Origin: Anastrepha obliqua
Lineage: Eukaryota > Arthropoda > Insecta > Diptera > Tephritidae
Length of the DNA stretch: 64,000 nucleotides
Direction of reading: 5' to 3'
Assembly (NCBI RefSeq): GCF_027943255.1
Contig: NC_072893.1
Span: forward strand, 21,164,001 to 21,228,000
In this document: positions 22,120 through 34,045 of the stretch, in pieces
Layout: each line of letters starts with the position of its first letter
Numbering within the stretch: position 1 is the stretch's first letter
The notes under the pieces: model-generated
What the model saw: only the letters and a program-made list of their open reading frames with translations
Database searches by the model: none
What the model was told of the DNA's origin: nothing
Translations under genes and position numbers: made by a program

Positions 22120-23555
22120 TCTTATATATAAAATAAAGTCAACTTTTTGTGTGTGTTCGCTAACCGGCCGTGTCTGCACCGAATTAAACCACACTTACAC
22201 ACATTGTTAAGTAGGTATTGAAGATGATTTCCGTGTAGTTTGAATACCTATTGGTAGATAGGGTCTCGAGATATAGGTCAAAACGTGGACCCGGGTAACC
22301 TTCGGACGTGTATGTACAATATGGGTATCAAATGGAAGCTGTTGGTGAATGCTTTAGTTTAGAGTATTTTTCATGCCGCTTCGTGACTAGGGTCTCGAGA
22401 TAGAGACCAAAACGTGGACCCTAGAATGTGTTTGTACAATATGGATATCAAATTGAAGCTGTTGGTGAATGCCTTAGTACAGAGTATTTTTCATGCCGCT
22501 ACGTGACTGGGGTCTCGAGATATAGGTCAAAACGTGGACCCGGGTAACCTTTGGTTGTGTATGTACAATATGGGTATCAAATGAAAGCTGTTGATAAGTG
22601 CTTTAATACGGGGTAATTTTCATACCTATTGATGACTAGGGTCTCGAAATATATGCCAAAACGTGGACCCGCCGTGTCTTTGCACCGAATTAAACCAAAC
22701 TTATGCACATTGTTAAGTAAGTATTGAAAATGGGTTTCGTAAAGTTTGGTTGTAATTCGGAGCAGTGGCAACGGGTACAGCGTTCTTTTGAGCCAGCCAT
22801 AATGTCGCTTACTTTTTTAACGCTTGGGGCGGAACTGAACTGTCAAATTGACAGTGTGTCAATATTTCTTTCTGATTTGGATGCCATAAGGAATAAACGT
22901 AAGTGCAACATGTAAAAATTGTTTGTGAATTTTTTGGGAGTGGATTTTGGAACAGTGAATAATTTCTTACGAAATTTGAGAATTTAATGTGTATTCCGAA
23001 TGAAATTATGTGTTCGTGGAAAAAACAATTTTTTTCGTTTCTTTTTTTTGAAAAATATAAATGGATAATGGTTAAAAAAGCTCCAATGCTTAATAAAACA
23101 TATAAATTGAAACGAAAAATTCATGGATGATCAGGAAAAAAGACGATTGTTCATTCATATTTTTTTTTTGTTTTTCTCCATTTTTCTTTATTTATTGAAT
23201 CTTTCTTTTATAAGAAACTAACAATAAGTTTACAAATCTTATATACTAGAGTAATATGTTTCCTTGCCAGTGCTAAGAAACGAATTATTTGCTCAAATGA
23301 ACATATATTTACATATATGATTAAATCGGTTGTGAATCTCCAATTCTTCATAGTTGGGAGCTGAAAAGAACGGGTTTCCAGTCTCCGATTCTTCGTAGCT
23401 GGGAGCCGGAAAGGCCTAGTTTCCAGTCTCCCTTAGAGCTTCCGTTGTCTCTCATGTCGATTGTGAAAATGATGTTGTTTTTTTTGTTTTTGTTTCGAAT
23501 GTGATAGATGTGGTTGAAGGAAGTTGTGGACGGACTCTCGCGTGAGATGAGATCA

Positions 23556-26150
23556 TTAAGATACTGCAGACTTGAAGATGTCTCTTTTTTTCAATCTTGT
23601 GTGACCTTCATCTAAAAGTAGATTTCGCGCTAGTTTATTGGGATGGTGTTCTAGCTTTTGTAGGTATTTTTTGCTCAACCGTACTATTTCATCGGCTATA
23701 CGAGGTATGCAAATATCTCTGTGAATGTTAACGTTCTTTACATACCATGGCGCTCCCGTGATTATCCGCAAGGCTTTAGATTGCACTCTCTGAAGTTTTT
23801 CGATATTTGAGGGCGTAGCCGTTCCCCACATTTCTATACCATATGTCCATATTGGTTTTAGCATGGCTTTATATAGTAGCACTTTGTACTCTAGAGGTAA
23901 TGCTGATTTCGAATTAAGCATCCAATATAGGCTTTTCATTTTAAGCTTGATATTCGACATTTATGGTATATTCTGACCATTTATTGTAACTGCAGGGCAA
24001 GTTTCTTTTCTTAGAGTAAAAGTAATATGCACGCACTTGGTTTCATTAACCTTTATTCTCCAGTTTTTAAGCCATACTTCTGTTTCAAGTATATGCCTTT
24101 GTAATATAGACGTTGCTACTTTTGGGTCTGTGTGAGTGCAAAGTATTGCAGTATCATCGGCAAATGTTGATGTCATTGTTTGGCTCGTCGTTGGCATATC
24201 AGATGTGTATAATACATATAAAATAGGGCCCAGAACGCTGCCTTGTGGAACTCCAGCGTCTATTCTACAATGCCGAGAGAAAAAATCTTTTTGCTTTACA
24301 ACAAATTCTCTATTAGTGATATAGTTTTGCAGCAAGAGGTGTACATTCGTAGGCAGTAAACTAGTAATTTTGTGAATTAGGCCGCGATGCCATACCTTAT
24401 CGAATGCTTGTGCTACGTCTAAGAACAGTGCAGTGCAGTACTGATTTTTCTCAAAGGACTTTCGTATAAATGACACAATGCGATGAACTTGCTCAGTTGT
24501 ACTATGTTTTGCTCTAAATCCAAATTGATGTTGAGGAATAATATTGTTATCTTGAATAAAGGGCATTATTTTCTGCAAGAGCAACTTTTCAAATAGCTTT
24601 GAAAGTATGGACAATAGACTAATTGGCCGATATGAGGATGCTTGGCTTAAGTCTTTCCCAGGTTTACCAATCATAATGATTTGAGATAATTTCCAAGCTT
24701 TTGGGTAGTAGGCAGTACGAGAGATGGCGTTAAATATGTGCCTGATATGAAGAACGGCAATATCGGGAAGCTCTTTTAGCATTTTTGGGGTGATTTTGTC
24801 GTAACCTGGTGCTTTTTTAGGTTTAAGTTGATTAATAACTGAGACTATGTTATTTTTTTTAAACTTTATTGGCTTTTTTGGTGGTTGCAATATGTCTAGT
24901 GGTAAGCAAGTATTTGCAGAAGACTGATTGGGAGTGAAGACAGATTGCAGATGTTCAGCAAATACACACCCTTTTTCAGAATCCGTACGTGCCCAATTAC
25001 CATTTCCTAGCCGAATTGGTGATTCGTACTGTATGGGCCGATTTATATTTTTTGTGGCTTTCCACAATGCGGAATCTGTTTGGTCCGTCGGAGTAAGATT
25101 AGAAAGGAAATCATGAAGATGCCTCTCCTTTTCTTTTTTAAGGGCGCAACGCAACTTAACTGTGTATTCATACAATAGTTTCTTGTGTTTTGGAGAACGA
25201 TATTGTTGCCAAGACCTTCTCAGCTCTCGTTTCTTTTTAACTAAATCTTCTATAGTCTCATCAATGTTTCGCTGAGAGTTAACACGACTTTTATTATTTG
25301 TGGCCACTGCTGCCCTAGTAGCTCCATGCATTAGTTCAGTCAATGTATATATCTGCCTATCGATATCAATATCATTCTTTAAAGGAACATTGGCTTTTAT
25401 ATGAGTGCTAATGTATTTCTTATATTTAAGCCAGTTTATGACATTGGGATGGGGGAGCTGATTACCCGCTGTTCTGGTGCAAGGACTACCTTCCATTGTT
25501 ATAATAGACGGAGAATGGTCGGAGGACAATTCCAGGGATGAGGACGCTGTTACAATCTTGCGATCAATACCCTTTATAATACCAAAGTCAATCAGGTCAG
25601 GCATCTTCTGGCGGTCAGATGGCCAATATGTTGGCTGTCCTGTAGATACAACATCAAGTTTTGATCTTAGTATACAACTAAAAAGTTGTCTCCCTCTAGG
25701 TGTGACCAGTCTAGAGCCCCAATAGTGGTGCTTGGCATTGAAGTCCCCTGCAGCCATAAACTTTGGCCCAAGTTTGGCAAAAAAATCTTTGAACTGTTGT
25801 TCGGTTATAATTTGAGAAGGAGGGCACTACACAGCTGCGATAGCCATTGTACTGGAAAATTCTTGCAGTTGAATAATAGTGGACTGAAGGTATTCTTCAT
25901 TAAATTCCTCAAGTACACTGTGCTTTAGACGTTTTTTTATTAATATCGCTGTGCCACCACGAGCCATGTTTCTAGGATGTTTTGTATCATAGAAAAGATA
26001 TTCCGGAATTCTAAAATAATTTTTATCTGTAAGATGAGTTTCAGATATAAGCATAATGTCAATGTTATTTGATAATAGAAAATTATAGACTTCGAGCTTG
26101 TGCTTGGTGAGACCGTTTGCGTTCCAATGACAAATTTTGATTCTGTACAT
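23556..26150 (-). pseudogene. Jockey ORF2: endonuclease and reverse transcriptase
   Basis: AP endonuclease motifs CHWNANGLTKHK, ISETHL, AAGDFNAKHHYWGSR and SSDHSP are followed by RT: PGYDKITPKMLK, YRPISLLSILSKLFEKLLL, HQFGFRAKHSTTEQ, ALFLDVAQAFDKVWH, GVPQGSVLGPILY and the catalytic FADD in STFADDTAILCTHTD. The tail WYVKNVNIHRDICIPRIADE is typical of the Jockey clade. A TAG at 25827-25829 interrupts AIAAV-CPPS in the endonuclease. A TAA at 23961-23963 with a small deletion separates the RT thumb. The same frame is kept throughout, so the copy is fairly young but inactive. Confidence 0.92.
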
Positions 26151-26925
26151 TATGGTTTATTTAAAAGGGTTTGTATTAAAATGGTTTGATTTCTAATCAG
26201 ATCCTGTATCATGCTTTGCATTCCAACCATAAATTGATTAAGAGTTTGCACGAGTGTTTGAAGCATAGATTCTATACTGCAATTATTAATGTTATTTGCT
26301 TCCACATTTGGGTTGGTTTTTAGGACGTTTGCATATGATTGGTATTGTGGTTGTGCTATTGGTTGGCGACTAGAAGAATTTAGATTTGGTACTGTTGTAG
26401 GTGGGACAGGTTTTCTATTTGGCAGCAATTCTTTTTGTTTTATTGATAAAAATACAGGACAGCCCCGATAATTAGCAGTGTGGTTTTCTCCACAATTGCT
26501 AAATTTTTTAGCACTTGCATCTTGTTTTGGTTTGCTACACGTAGATGTGGAGTGTAAGTCACCGCATATCACACACACGCTTGGTAAATTACAGTAGCTA
26601 CGAGTGTGGCCAAATTCCTGGCAGTTTGTACATTGTACGGGACTCTTACGTTTTAGTGGTTCTTCTATTGAAATTTTACGATGCAGTAGATAACGCAGGT
26701 TGTAAATAGGATGCACTTCGCCTTTTTTTAATAATTTTGCTGATGGCTCAAGTTCTATACGAAACATTGGTTGCGGAACTTTGTTCCGGTTTTTTATATT
26801 AAATATGGACTTTATTTCGAATCTCGCTTCTTCCAGTGCTCCCTTTATTTCGGACGGATCTACATTATGCTCAACTCCTTTTAAAATTACTATAAGGCCC
26901 TTACTGCTTTTAAGCTATGCGTTGA
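26150..26925 (-). pseudogene. Jockey ORF1 (gag), 5' truncated
   Basis: From 26925: GLIVILKGVEHNVDPSEIKG, then NIKNRNKVPQPMFRIELEP, a gag PRE-C2HC domain. Then zinc knuckles: CTNCQEFGHTRSYC, CVICGDLHSTSTC, and a third, altered one (FSNCGENHTANYRGC, the first Cys now Phe). A Pro/Gln-rich linker and a hydrophobic C-terminal helix follow. ORF1 stop and ORF2 start overlap at 26150. The protein packages LINE RNA. The loss of the start and one knuckle Cys suggest it is inactive. Confidence 0.85.
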
Positions 26926-27137
26926 TTTGAAATTGAAAAACAATCTTCTTTTTTCCTGATTTTCAATTTATATTTTATATTTACTCAAAAACAAATAGAA
27001 AAACAAAAAATATTGTTTATGCCAAAGCGCTTGAATAAAGAATAAAGAAATAAATAATATGAAAACCATATATTTTCTATTCTAAACCATATCTATTCTA
27101 TTTTAGTGTGCCCAGCGAAGGGGGCCGGGTTTGCTAG

Positions 27138-27549
27138 TTTCATATGAAAACCAAATCTCGCAACACAAATTTGTAAAAACGATACTAAGAATAATGACTA
27201 AAGAAGAGTTTCGCAAGCGATTAGTTAAGTTGGACTGCAAATACAGACTTTGGCATACCAAACAAAAATGTACCGTTACTATCAAGAAAGATATTGATAT
27301 AAAAAACTTTGCACATATACTTCTTTCTGTGAGGTATGTAATAACATTGGTCTTATACTTTTTTCGTTCTAGAGATTTTACTTTCCTAATACTGAATTTA
27401 AGTTTCGTGAAATGTGTTTATTTTTAAAACATTTAACTTTAAAAATTTAAATATTAAAAACATAAATTGTTAGTCCTAAACTAATAATAAAAATATAAGA
27501 AATTTAGTTGGTCTTATCATTTTTTCTTTTGGTGTATAAAGTTTGGTTT
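27138..27549. other. AT-rich spacer
   Basis: A plus-strand open frame (27131-27427) resembles no family I know. No repeat boundary seen. Confidence 0.4.
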
Positions 27550-27960
27550 TGTCTGAACTTCGAGACTTCTATAATTCTTTTAAATCTAGAGTCAAATATT
27601 CTGCTTATAAATTTAATGAGCTTCTCATTTATATACAAATTTTAATGGCCTTAATGACATTTTAATTAATTTCGAAGATTTATGACAACAGCATGCGGAT
27701 TTTATAAAATTATTTATATATTCTTATTAGTTAAATATGAACTGATATGGGGGCAAATAAACGTAATCTGTGTACTCATGCCCTATTCATATACACCTGC
27801 ATACATACATACATACATACATACGTTTTCATTTAACTTAAAGTTCGTGAATATTTTTTGTTTTGGTTTAGAAATACATTTTGTGAAAAAAGTACCGAAG
27901 ATTGCTGAACAAATCACAAAAAATTTATATTAATTCAAATTTATTGCACTGCCTTTAAGG
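27550..27960 (+). repeat. dispersed repeat R3, copy 1
   Basis: About 400 bp, non-coding, collinear with 38935-39345: CGAAGATTTATGACAAC, GATTTTATAAAATTATTTAT, a CATA microsatellite, and TGCCTTTAAGG at the end. A short piece occurs inverted at 51037-51100. Type unknown. Confidence 0.65.
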
Positions 27961-27962
27961 CC

Positions 27963-28143
27963 GTACAAGCCTTGACGACGATCCGAGTAGAGGACGTCCA
28001 AAAATCAGCAACAACACCAGAAATCGCAGAAAAAATACAGGATTTCGTATTGGAAAATAGTCGAGTGACTGAAAGAGATTTAGTAGGAGCCCTAGGCAGC
28101 TCATTGGGCAGTGCAAGCAATATTTTGACTGAAGTATTGGGTT
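27963..28143 (+). pseudogene. mariner transposase helix-turn-helix fragment
   Basis: An open frame reading PSRGRPKISTTPEIAEKIQD, FVLENSRVTERDLVGALGSS and SASNILTEVLGF. This is the GRP hook and second helix-turn-helix of a mariner-like transposase (V..NRRLT.R.L...LG.S.GS...IL...L). It is cut by the SINE that follows. Confidence 0.75.
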
Positions 28144-28144
28144 T

Positions 28145-28343
28145 TAGGCAATGGCAAACCTCCGAGTGTATTTCTGCCATGAAAAAGCTACTCATAAAAA
28201 AAATTGCCGTTCGGGGTCGGCTTGAACTGTAGGTTCCTCCATTTGTGGAACAACATCAAGACGCACACCACAAATAGGAGGAGGAGCTCGGCCAGACACC
28301 TAGAAAGGGTGTACGCGCCAATTATATATATATATATATCATG
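28145..28343 (+). mobile_element. SINE, 5' truncated copy
   Basis: Shares CAATGGCAAACCTCCGAGTG, AGGAGGAGCTCGGCCA and GTGTACGCGCCAATTATATA with the SINE at 10454-10712, here on the plus strand. The tRNA head is missing. A TA run ends it. Confidence 0.75.
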
Positions 28344-28344
28344 A

Positions 28345-28530
28345 AAGATCGATCTGGTGCGAGTATCCAGCATTGATTCCCTTCTCAACGCCAATACGGA
28401 ATGACAAAGTGGTCTTGGAAAATTGGTTTGATAAGATGCACTACTGCAAGGCGAACCGAGTGCTTTGTACTCTACTTAATAAAGCAAAAAACATTGCAAA
28501 ATACTGAACGGTGGTTGTAGTTATATTTTT
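28345..28530 (-). pseudogene. truncated copy of the SLTKRR repeat ORF
   Basis: The reverse complement matches the start of the ORFs at 47.6-47.8 and 60.7-60.8 kb (LRRESMLDTR region, and the upstream CACTTTGTCATTCCGTATT). The SINE tail cuts it off near 28345, so only its 5' part exists. Confidence 0.55.
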
Positions 28531-28879
28531 CATTTGTATAACCCGCCCTTTAATCTAACACCCACTCCATAAATATTAAAGTAAATTAGTACTAAAAATA
28601 ATTTATCGGCAAAAGCGGATATTCTGATGCAAAAAAAATTGAAAAAAATGTATGCATTGTTTCTTATAAAAAACTGCACACTTGCGCTATACTTACACTT
28701 ATCTTGGATGCCTCCTTCTTGCACAACAAAAAATTTGCAGATAAGTACTGCAGCGGCGGCACAAGGTCAGATTACAGGCATAAATATGTGCGACTGTGTG
28801 TGTGTATGTATGTATGAGTGTAGGTGGGTAGGTGAAATGGTTGAAGTACCAGACTGGCAGTGCACAAGCAGCACTAAAT

Positions 28880-30060
28880 CGCAGCTTTGATACCATTTTG
28901 AGACCTCGAACGGGCAGATAACTACAGCCAGCCAGAGCTGTTGATGCAACGGAGAAGGTTGATGGGATTTAGGTTGGCGCACTGCCTCAGCCTGTCGAAG
29001 AAAGGAGCTCACAGTGACCTTAATCGTCTGGCTGCCAATCTCGAACATTTACAGAAAAAGTGCTCAACACTGTCCTTCTTTGAAAGATCCCCACAGCTTC
29101 TGCAATGGGGGTTAAGCGGACCCGGTGGTCTAGAAATTAAAAAAAATCGATTTTTTGTTTCTTCGATATTTCGAAAATATAGTATCCTAAAAATATACTG
29201 TGAAATTTTCATGCAGAAATTCCCAATATTATAGCTTCGACAGCCCATTGACTAGGTAATGAGCGGTTCGCGCGCTCCTGTACCTCAAACTTTAAACTCA
29301 AAACGACTTTTTTCGGCCTGGTGTTGTCAACCGAATCATCTGAAATTTTAATATGTTGTTCACAACATCAATGGCTATCGCCCGTACTGGAATCATATTA
29401 TTATTTCAATTATTTCGTATTTTTTTGATAAAAAAAAATCATTTTGTCAAAATTTTTTTGTTTTGAATTCTAGTAGTAACTATAGTCATACTGATTAATA
29501 ATTTTTTTTTTTTTTGTTTTTGTGTTTCAGATAAATAGAAGAGCCAAAATGGACACCGCCCGGGTCCTATTTTTTGGGAGTGTTAACTTCAGCGCACTTT
29601 TTAAATTATTAAAATTAAAATTTTTCTTTTCATTTTTGTATGTAAAAGAAGTTAAATAAAAAGCCTAAAAAGTTTAAATATCGTTTTTCATCTTTTTTAT
29701 TGTAAACAAATTCCTGAAAATACCTTAAATTTTCGAGCTCTATACCACCGGGACCCTTTATGTGGTAAACCTAATTGCCGATTGTCCAATTAATGGCAAG
29801 CAGAGCTCCGAGTTTGGAAATTGAATTGCGTGGAGAGCCCAAGACTTTCTGCGTTCTGCGTCGATTGTACTGGGGCCAAAGGGTTTTCGAAATAGCACAC
29901 GAAGAAATGTAGCTCCATTTGAACTGCGCTTTCCTGAGAAATAAGTTGTGCAACTTCCCTTTAAGAACAGTCAGAGGGATGCCGATGCCCGAGTGGGAGA
30001 CCTCAGTCAACCACCTCTTGTTTGTACATCCGTCAAAAATGTACCGGGAACTGATCATTT
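28880..30060 (-). pseudogene. LINE C-terminus (RNase H tail), split by a TIR element
   Basis: Minus strand: GIGIPLTVLKGKLHNLFLRK, KTLWPQYNRRRTQKVLGSPR and NSISKLGALLAINWTIGN, the end of a LINE RNase H. After the 641 bp insert it continues with PHCRSCGDLSKKDSVEHFFC and CSRLAARRLRSL, a C-x2-C...H-x4-C zinc-like motif, then the 3' UTR. Paralogous tails lie at 46.7-47.2 and 57.7-60.2 kb. The 46.9 kb copy lacks the insert and shows the empty site. Confidence 0.75.
29116..29756. mobile_element. non-autonomous TIR element X, copy in module B
   Basis: The ends are inverted: GCGGACCCGGTGGTCTAGA at the left, and AGGGTCCCGGTGGTATAGAG read from the right end on the minus strand. It is flanked by TTAA (29112-29115) and TTTA (29757 on). 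The uninterrupted LINE at about 46985 (TACCATTTAACCCCCATTG) is the empty site. 641 bp, non-coding, AT-rich. The superfamily is not determined (TTAA or TAA duplication). Confidence 0.75.
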
Positions 30061-30535
30061 AAAATGCCTTTTTAAAAGGATTGTCGAAATTACAAAAAGG
30101 GCAATAGGGAAATAAAGTACATTTCGGTTGCTTTTGGTTCGCCTAGCACTTGGCGACTTGCGAATAAACAACTCGTCAACTATTGCAAGTTCATAGGTGG
30201 TCCCCTTGCGTTTGGAGTTCGATGATTTTGGTGTTTTGACTTAATAAATAAATATTATAAGCCCATACAATGCAGTTTGATAGAATCGAAATGGTCAAAT
30301 AGTTCCTACGAGTCAGTTATGACATTTCGGAAGCATCCCCAAAATCCTAGAATTTTAAACCATCAAGAATAGTAAACCACAGTTAAATCTTTTAGAAGTA
30401 ATAATCGATTAAATTTATTATTTAACGAGCGAATAACAGTATAATGCAATATAAACAGTATGGACAAGCTCACTAGCACACACATACATACAAGTCTTTA
30501 TGTATGTACATATGTAAGTATATATTTTCATACAA
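30061..30535. other. 3' flank of regucalcin B
   Basis: Collinear with 57212-57660 and, in part, 46500-46640. Contains AAGTCGCCAAGTGCTAGGCG-type sequence and the presumed 3' UTR of regucalcin near 30420-30535. No separate gene. Confidence 0.5.
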
Positions 30536-31577
30536 TTAAAGTGTAACCTTGGCCATTGGCAGACCCTTCGCGCCTAAGCCAGTAATCTTGTAAGTGGTGC
30601 CAGCCGGTGCAGGTTGGTCGAATTTAGCCGATGTCGTCACATACAAAATATCGAGATTGGGACCACCCCAGGCGGCTGAAGTGATTTGCTTGGTGGGGAA
30701 CTTGATTTCCAGAAGAACTTTGCCGGTGCTGCAAAAAGAAAAATTTAAATAATAACTTCTCCACCCTTTACATTTGCTTCAACTTGCCTTGGGTTGATCT
30801 TGTAAATGGTGTGCCCGTTGAATGTGCACACATAGAGATTTCCATCGCTGTCAATGGTCAAGCCATCGGGCAGCAAGTTGTCCTTCGGGTTCGATTTACG
30901 CAAATTGAAAACAACTTTTGGGTTACCTACAAATACAGAAATAAATGCAATTTTCATTTACTGCTTTTCGCACTACTTCAGTCCTTCTTACTTGGTACAC
31001 CGGCATCAAAGTCGTAATCGTACTCCTTCACCTCGTAGTCGGCCGTGTCAATATAGTACATTTTCTTCGTCTGCTCGTTCCAAGCTAAGCCATTGGAAAT
31101 GCCCACATCCGTCTTCACCACCGATACTTTGCCACCCTTTTCATATTTGTACAATTCACCGAAACGCTCCTTGAACTCATCGCCCACATAAATCATAGTG
31201 CCGGCAAAGAGGCGGCCACGTGGATCGGCTTTGCCATCGTTGAAGCGGTTCCTAACATATTTGTCACCGGGTTGCACTGAAAAGAGTACGCGATCTACTT
31301 TGCTTGTCTCGGAAACGCCGTCCCATGAGACAACTACCACACTGCGTCCGGCACCGACAACAAACTTGTCACTCTGACCCGCGATGGGCACGATGAAACC
31401 GGCTAGATCTATACCCTCGACTTTGCTGCCGTACACTTTGTTCTCCTGGTAGTCGTAGCGCAATATTTTACCAGCTTCGATATCGACGTAGTAGAGACTC
31501 TGCGACTCGACGTCCCAGTGAGGACCTTCACCGAGGTGGGCATAGGAGTTGGGCAATGGCTCGATTTTGAACGACAT
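30536..31577 (-). CDS. regucalcin: regucalcin (SMP-30) copy B, intact
   Basis: Predicted cytosolic Ca2+-binding SMP-30/gluconolactonase-like six-bladed propeller of 305 residues. Exons on the minus strand: 31577-30992, 30926-30788 and 30728-30536. The start ATG directly follows a strong acceptor (CTTTTCTTCACCCAG). The metal-ligand motifs are GEGPHWD (Glu17), FNDGKADP, GISNGLAW and LPDGLTID. Intron 1 is GT-AG; intron 2 is GC-AG (AG|GCAAGT), which is required to keep frame into TGKVLLEIKF. All three reading frames are open and the length is normal for the family. It is the only copy with an ATG, a distal 5' exon (35200-35272) and the signal-peptide ORF. It probably has two promoters. Confidence 0.95.
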
Positions 31578-34045
31578 CTGGGTGAAGAAAAGTGAAGAAA
31601 AGTAAATGAGGATTAGAGGCTATGTGATTTGAAGCTAAATGAATTCGTAGGATGGGGGTGGTATCCAAGCCCAATCTACTTGAATTTATTGTGCATATTT
31701 CAAACATTTTGGGTTATGCCTTTATAAAATAAATCTGATGAGGTGATTGTCTTGTATTTTTCCATTAAAGCAAAAAAATATTTCAGTGTTATTGTCTCAC
31801 AGCTGCAATGTAATAAATATTTCGCAAGGTTTACAACAAATTGACGAGGGTTATCAGCCTTTTAACCTTTTCAAGCAGCTGGCTTAAGTACAATAAAATA
31901 TTTACAGAATCAAAATCAGATACTTTTTTTGTTTTTTTTTTCGAAGGAAAACGTTTAAGTTGTGTTTACAATTAATTACAGGCAATCAAAGCGATCAAAT
32001 GTGTGACCATATAAATGAAAGTGGGACCATCGAAATGAAATAGTAAATGACAAAAATATTTCTTCTACTTAATAACAACTACGCTTCAGCGACCTTTGGA
32101 AAACCTCGTAGTGCATTTCCGACATGGCGCGACTTCTGCCACCAAATTACCTACTAAAAGGTTTGTCAGTCAGAATTGGGTGAAAGATGAGATCAAAAGG
32201 GCACCTAACACGATTTTCAAAGCATTTGAACGCATTTGATGATCGATGCATTCTCTGAAAAATTTGATTTTTCTTCTACGTTCGGCGAAACCCTAAATCG
32301 GAACTAAAAAAAATACGGAAACATGGCGGCGATAGAGTGAAGGCCGGTATGGAAAATTCGGAATATTCAAAAAGAATTTGTTTTGCAGTGTTGGGAAACT
32401 GGGTATACTCGAACAATTCTGATTGAGTTAAGAGCAGAAGTACATTCCTGTATCATATGGAACTGGGCTAAGTGAGTGCTCCGACAGTCGGTTCTTTATT
32501 TACTATATATTCGGCCAAGGACTGTCATTCCAGCAGCACTCCCTGTACATGTATGGGAGTGCAACAACAACAACAGCGCTACTGGAGGAATGACGGAAGA
32601 TTCCACATGCCATTTCTTGAAAGTTTGTCGGTTTAATGGCCAGCAGACTACCCGCTTTTGTTAATATAAAAACTCATCACATCAAACTATCCACAAATTT
32701 GTGCAACTTTTAACCCAGAGCTGTGTATCAAAAAAGTTCTGTTATTAACTTTTCAGTATTTTTAGTTGTCACGTTGTTAGTCAAGAATATTGGAACATAA
32801 ATCGACTCTTCTGGCTAAAATAATCACAGTGAGTCTCACTGGAAATCGCACAGCTGTTTTGTTGGCACTATTTTGAAAGTTTGCATTTATTTCTTGTTAA
32901 TTCGCCATAAAAATATAGTCTAAAATACGCTAAAAAATTTTAAAATTAAAGCTCCAAACTCTTTAACTAAACTCACAAAAATCGAAAAAAAAAATTCATA
33001 AAAATTTAAAATATTTCAGATATGTTCTTAAGTTTGCCTAGAATTTTCCGGGTCATGAAATTTTTGGTTTATTTAATTTTTGTATTACATAATCGAGTGG
33101 AAGTTTGAAGTAACTACAATCACCTATTTGGAGGTTATGAGTTTTTTACAGATCTTTTTTACTATAGAACGAATTCTCGTAATTTACATTTCTATGAAAA
33201 ATTCACAAGGCATAATTTTTAAATTGTAAGCACTGGCCACTTATAACTTGCCCCATACTAACGGAACTTCGTGTGATTGCAATTATTGAAATCTTTTCGC
33301 TTCATTGTAAATTGTTCAAAAGAAATATTATTTGTTAGGTTATGTATTATGTTTTTATAATTCTGAAAATTCCAATTAAAATTTTTTAAACTTTTTCGAT
33401 TTTAGTAAATTTTTTTTAACATTTTTTTATTAATTTGTTTATTAAAATTTTCTAAGCAATTTATAGTGCCCTTTTTTTTAGTTCTAATAATATTTTTTTT
33501 AAATAAGCATAAAAGTAAAAATAAAGAAACAAATATTCTAAAAAACATATGTGGATGTGCGTTTTTCCGTGAAACTCACTGTATATTTTACCACAAGCGG
33601 ACAATCGCATTATTTAATTGTTGTGATTTTATTTGTAAATTATTATGATTTAACCCTAAAACAGGTACTGTATCAAGTAAGTCGCGAGTCACTGTGTGTG
33701 CGTGTGTTCAAAATTGTTTTCTAACAGTTGGAAAATAGAAATTTTTAATGTATGAATATAATATTTAAAAACATTAGTTATTGAAAAACCATGAATTTTT
33801 TATAGGCTTTTTCTGAATTTTGTAAGGAATGTCAGCACTTTAAACTACAGTGGCACTAAATTTATGCCCACCTGTACCTTTTCATAATATAAAAGAATTT
33901 GCCTTGAAAACTTCATGCCCAGTTGGGCTCTTTGTGCCTCAGAAAATACAATTTGCACAATAAAAAACGCATTTCAAAGTATGACAAAATCTAATCATAA
34001 AAAAATCACTTAGTTCCGTTTCACAACCTTATGAATATTTATGGT
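31578..34045 (-). other. 5' intron of regucalcin B
   Basis: No other coding gene seen. The part about 32005-33795 is shared with module C but absent from A. It contains the short repeat at 32470-32580. The rest is AT-rich and collinear with A and C. Confidence 0.6.
32470..32580 (-). repeat. short interspersed repeat ending in GTT run
   Basis: Minus strand: TGTTGTTGTTGTTG, then CTCCCATACATGTACAGGGAG (a small hairpin), TGCTGGAATGACAGTCCTTG and CCGACTGTCGGAGC. It is absent from the corresponding place in module C (55808), so it inserted into B. Related sequence occurs at 49360-49480. Confidence 0.6.

Larger units (their letters stand above)
23165..26927 (-). mobile_element. Jockey-clade LINE, 5' truncated
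   Basis: Minus strand: a partial gag ORF, then an endonuclease-RT ORF, a 3' UTR of about 390 bp with a duplicated segment (CTGGGAGCCGGAAAGG type), AATAAA, and an A-run at about 23162-23172. About 3.8 kb of an expected 4.5-5 kb remain; the 5' end of ORF1 is lost near 26927. Target duplications were not identified. Confidence 0.88.
22120..27137 (+). mobile_element. Helitron-like non-autonomous element carrying a LINE
   Basis: 5' end TCTTATATATAAAATAAAGT at 22120. 3' end GGGCCGGGTTTGCTAG at 27137, followed by T, preceded by a GCGAAGG-type hairpin. The small complete element at 50823-51035 has both ends. The 5' part (22240-22700) has three to four roughly 120 bp tandem units with GGGTCTCGAGATATAGGTC and CAAAACGTGGACCC. 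A Jockey LINE on the minus strand fills 23165-26927. Whether both ends belong to one insertion is inferred. Confidence 0.55.

Noticed and set aside
24136..25928. Plus-strand frames across the Jockey LINE
   Set aside because: Antisense shadows of ORF2, without family motifs.
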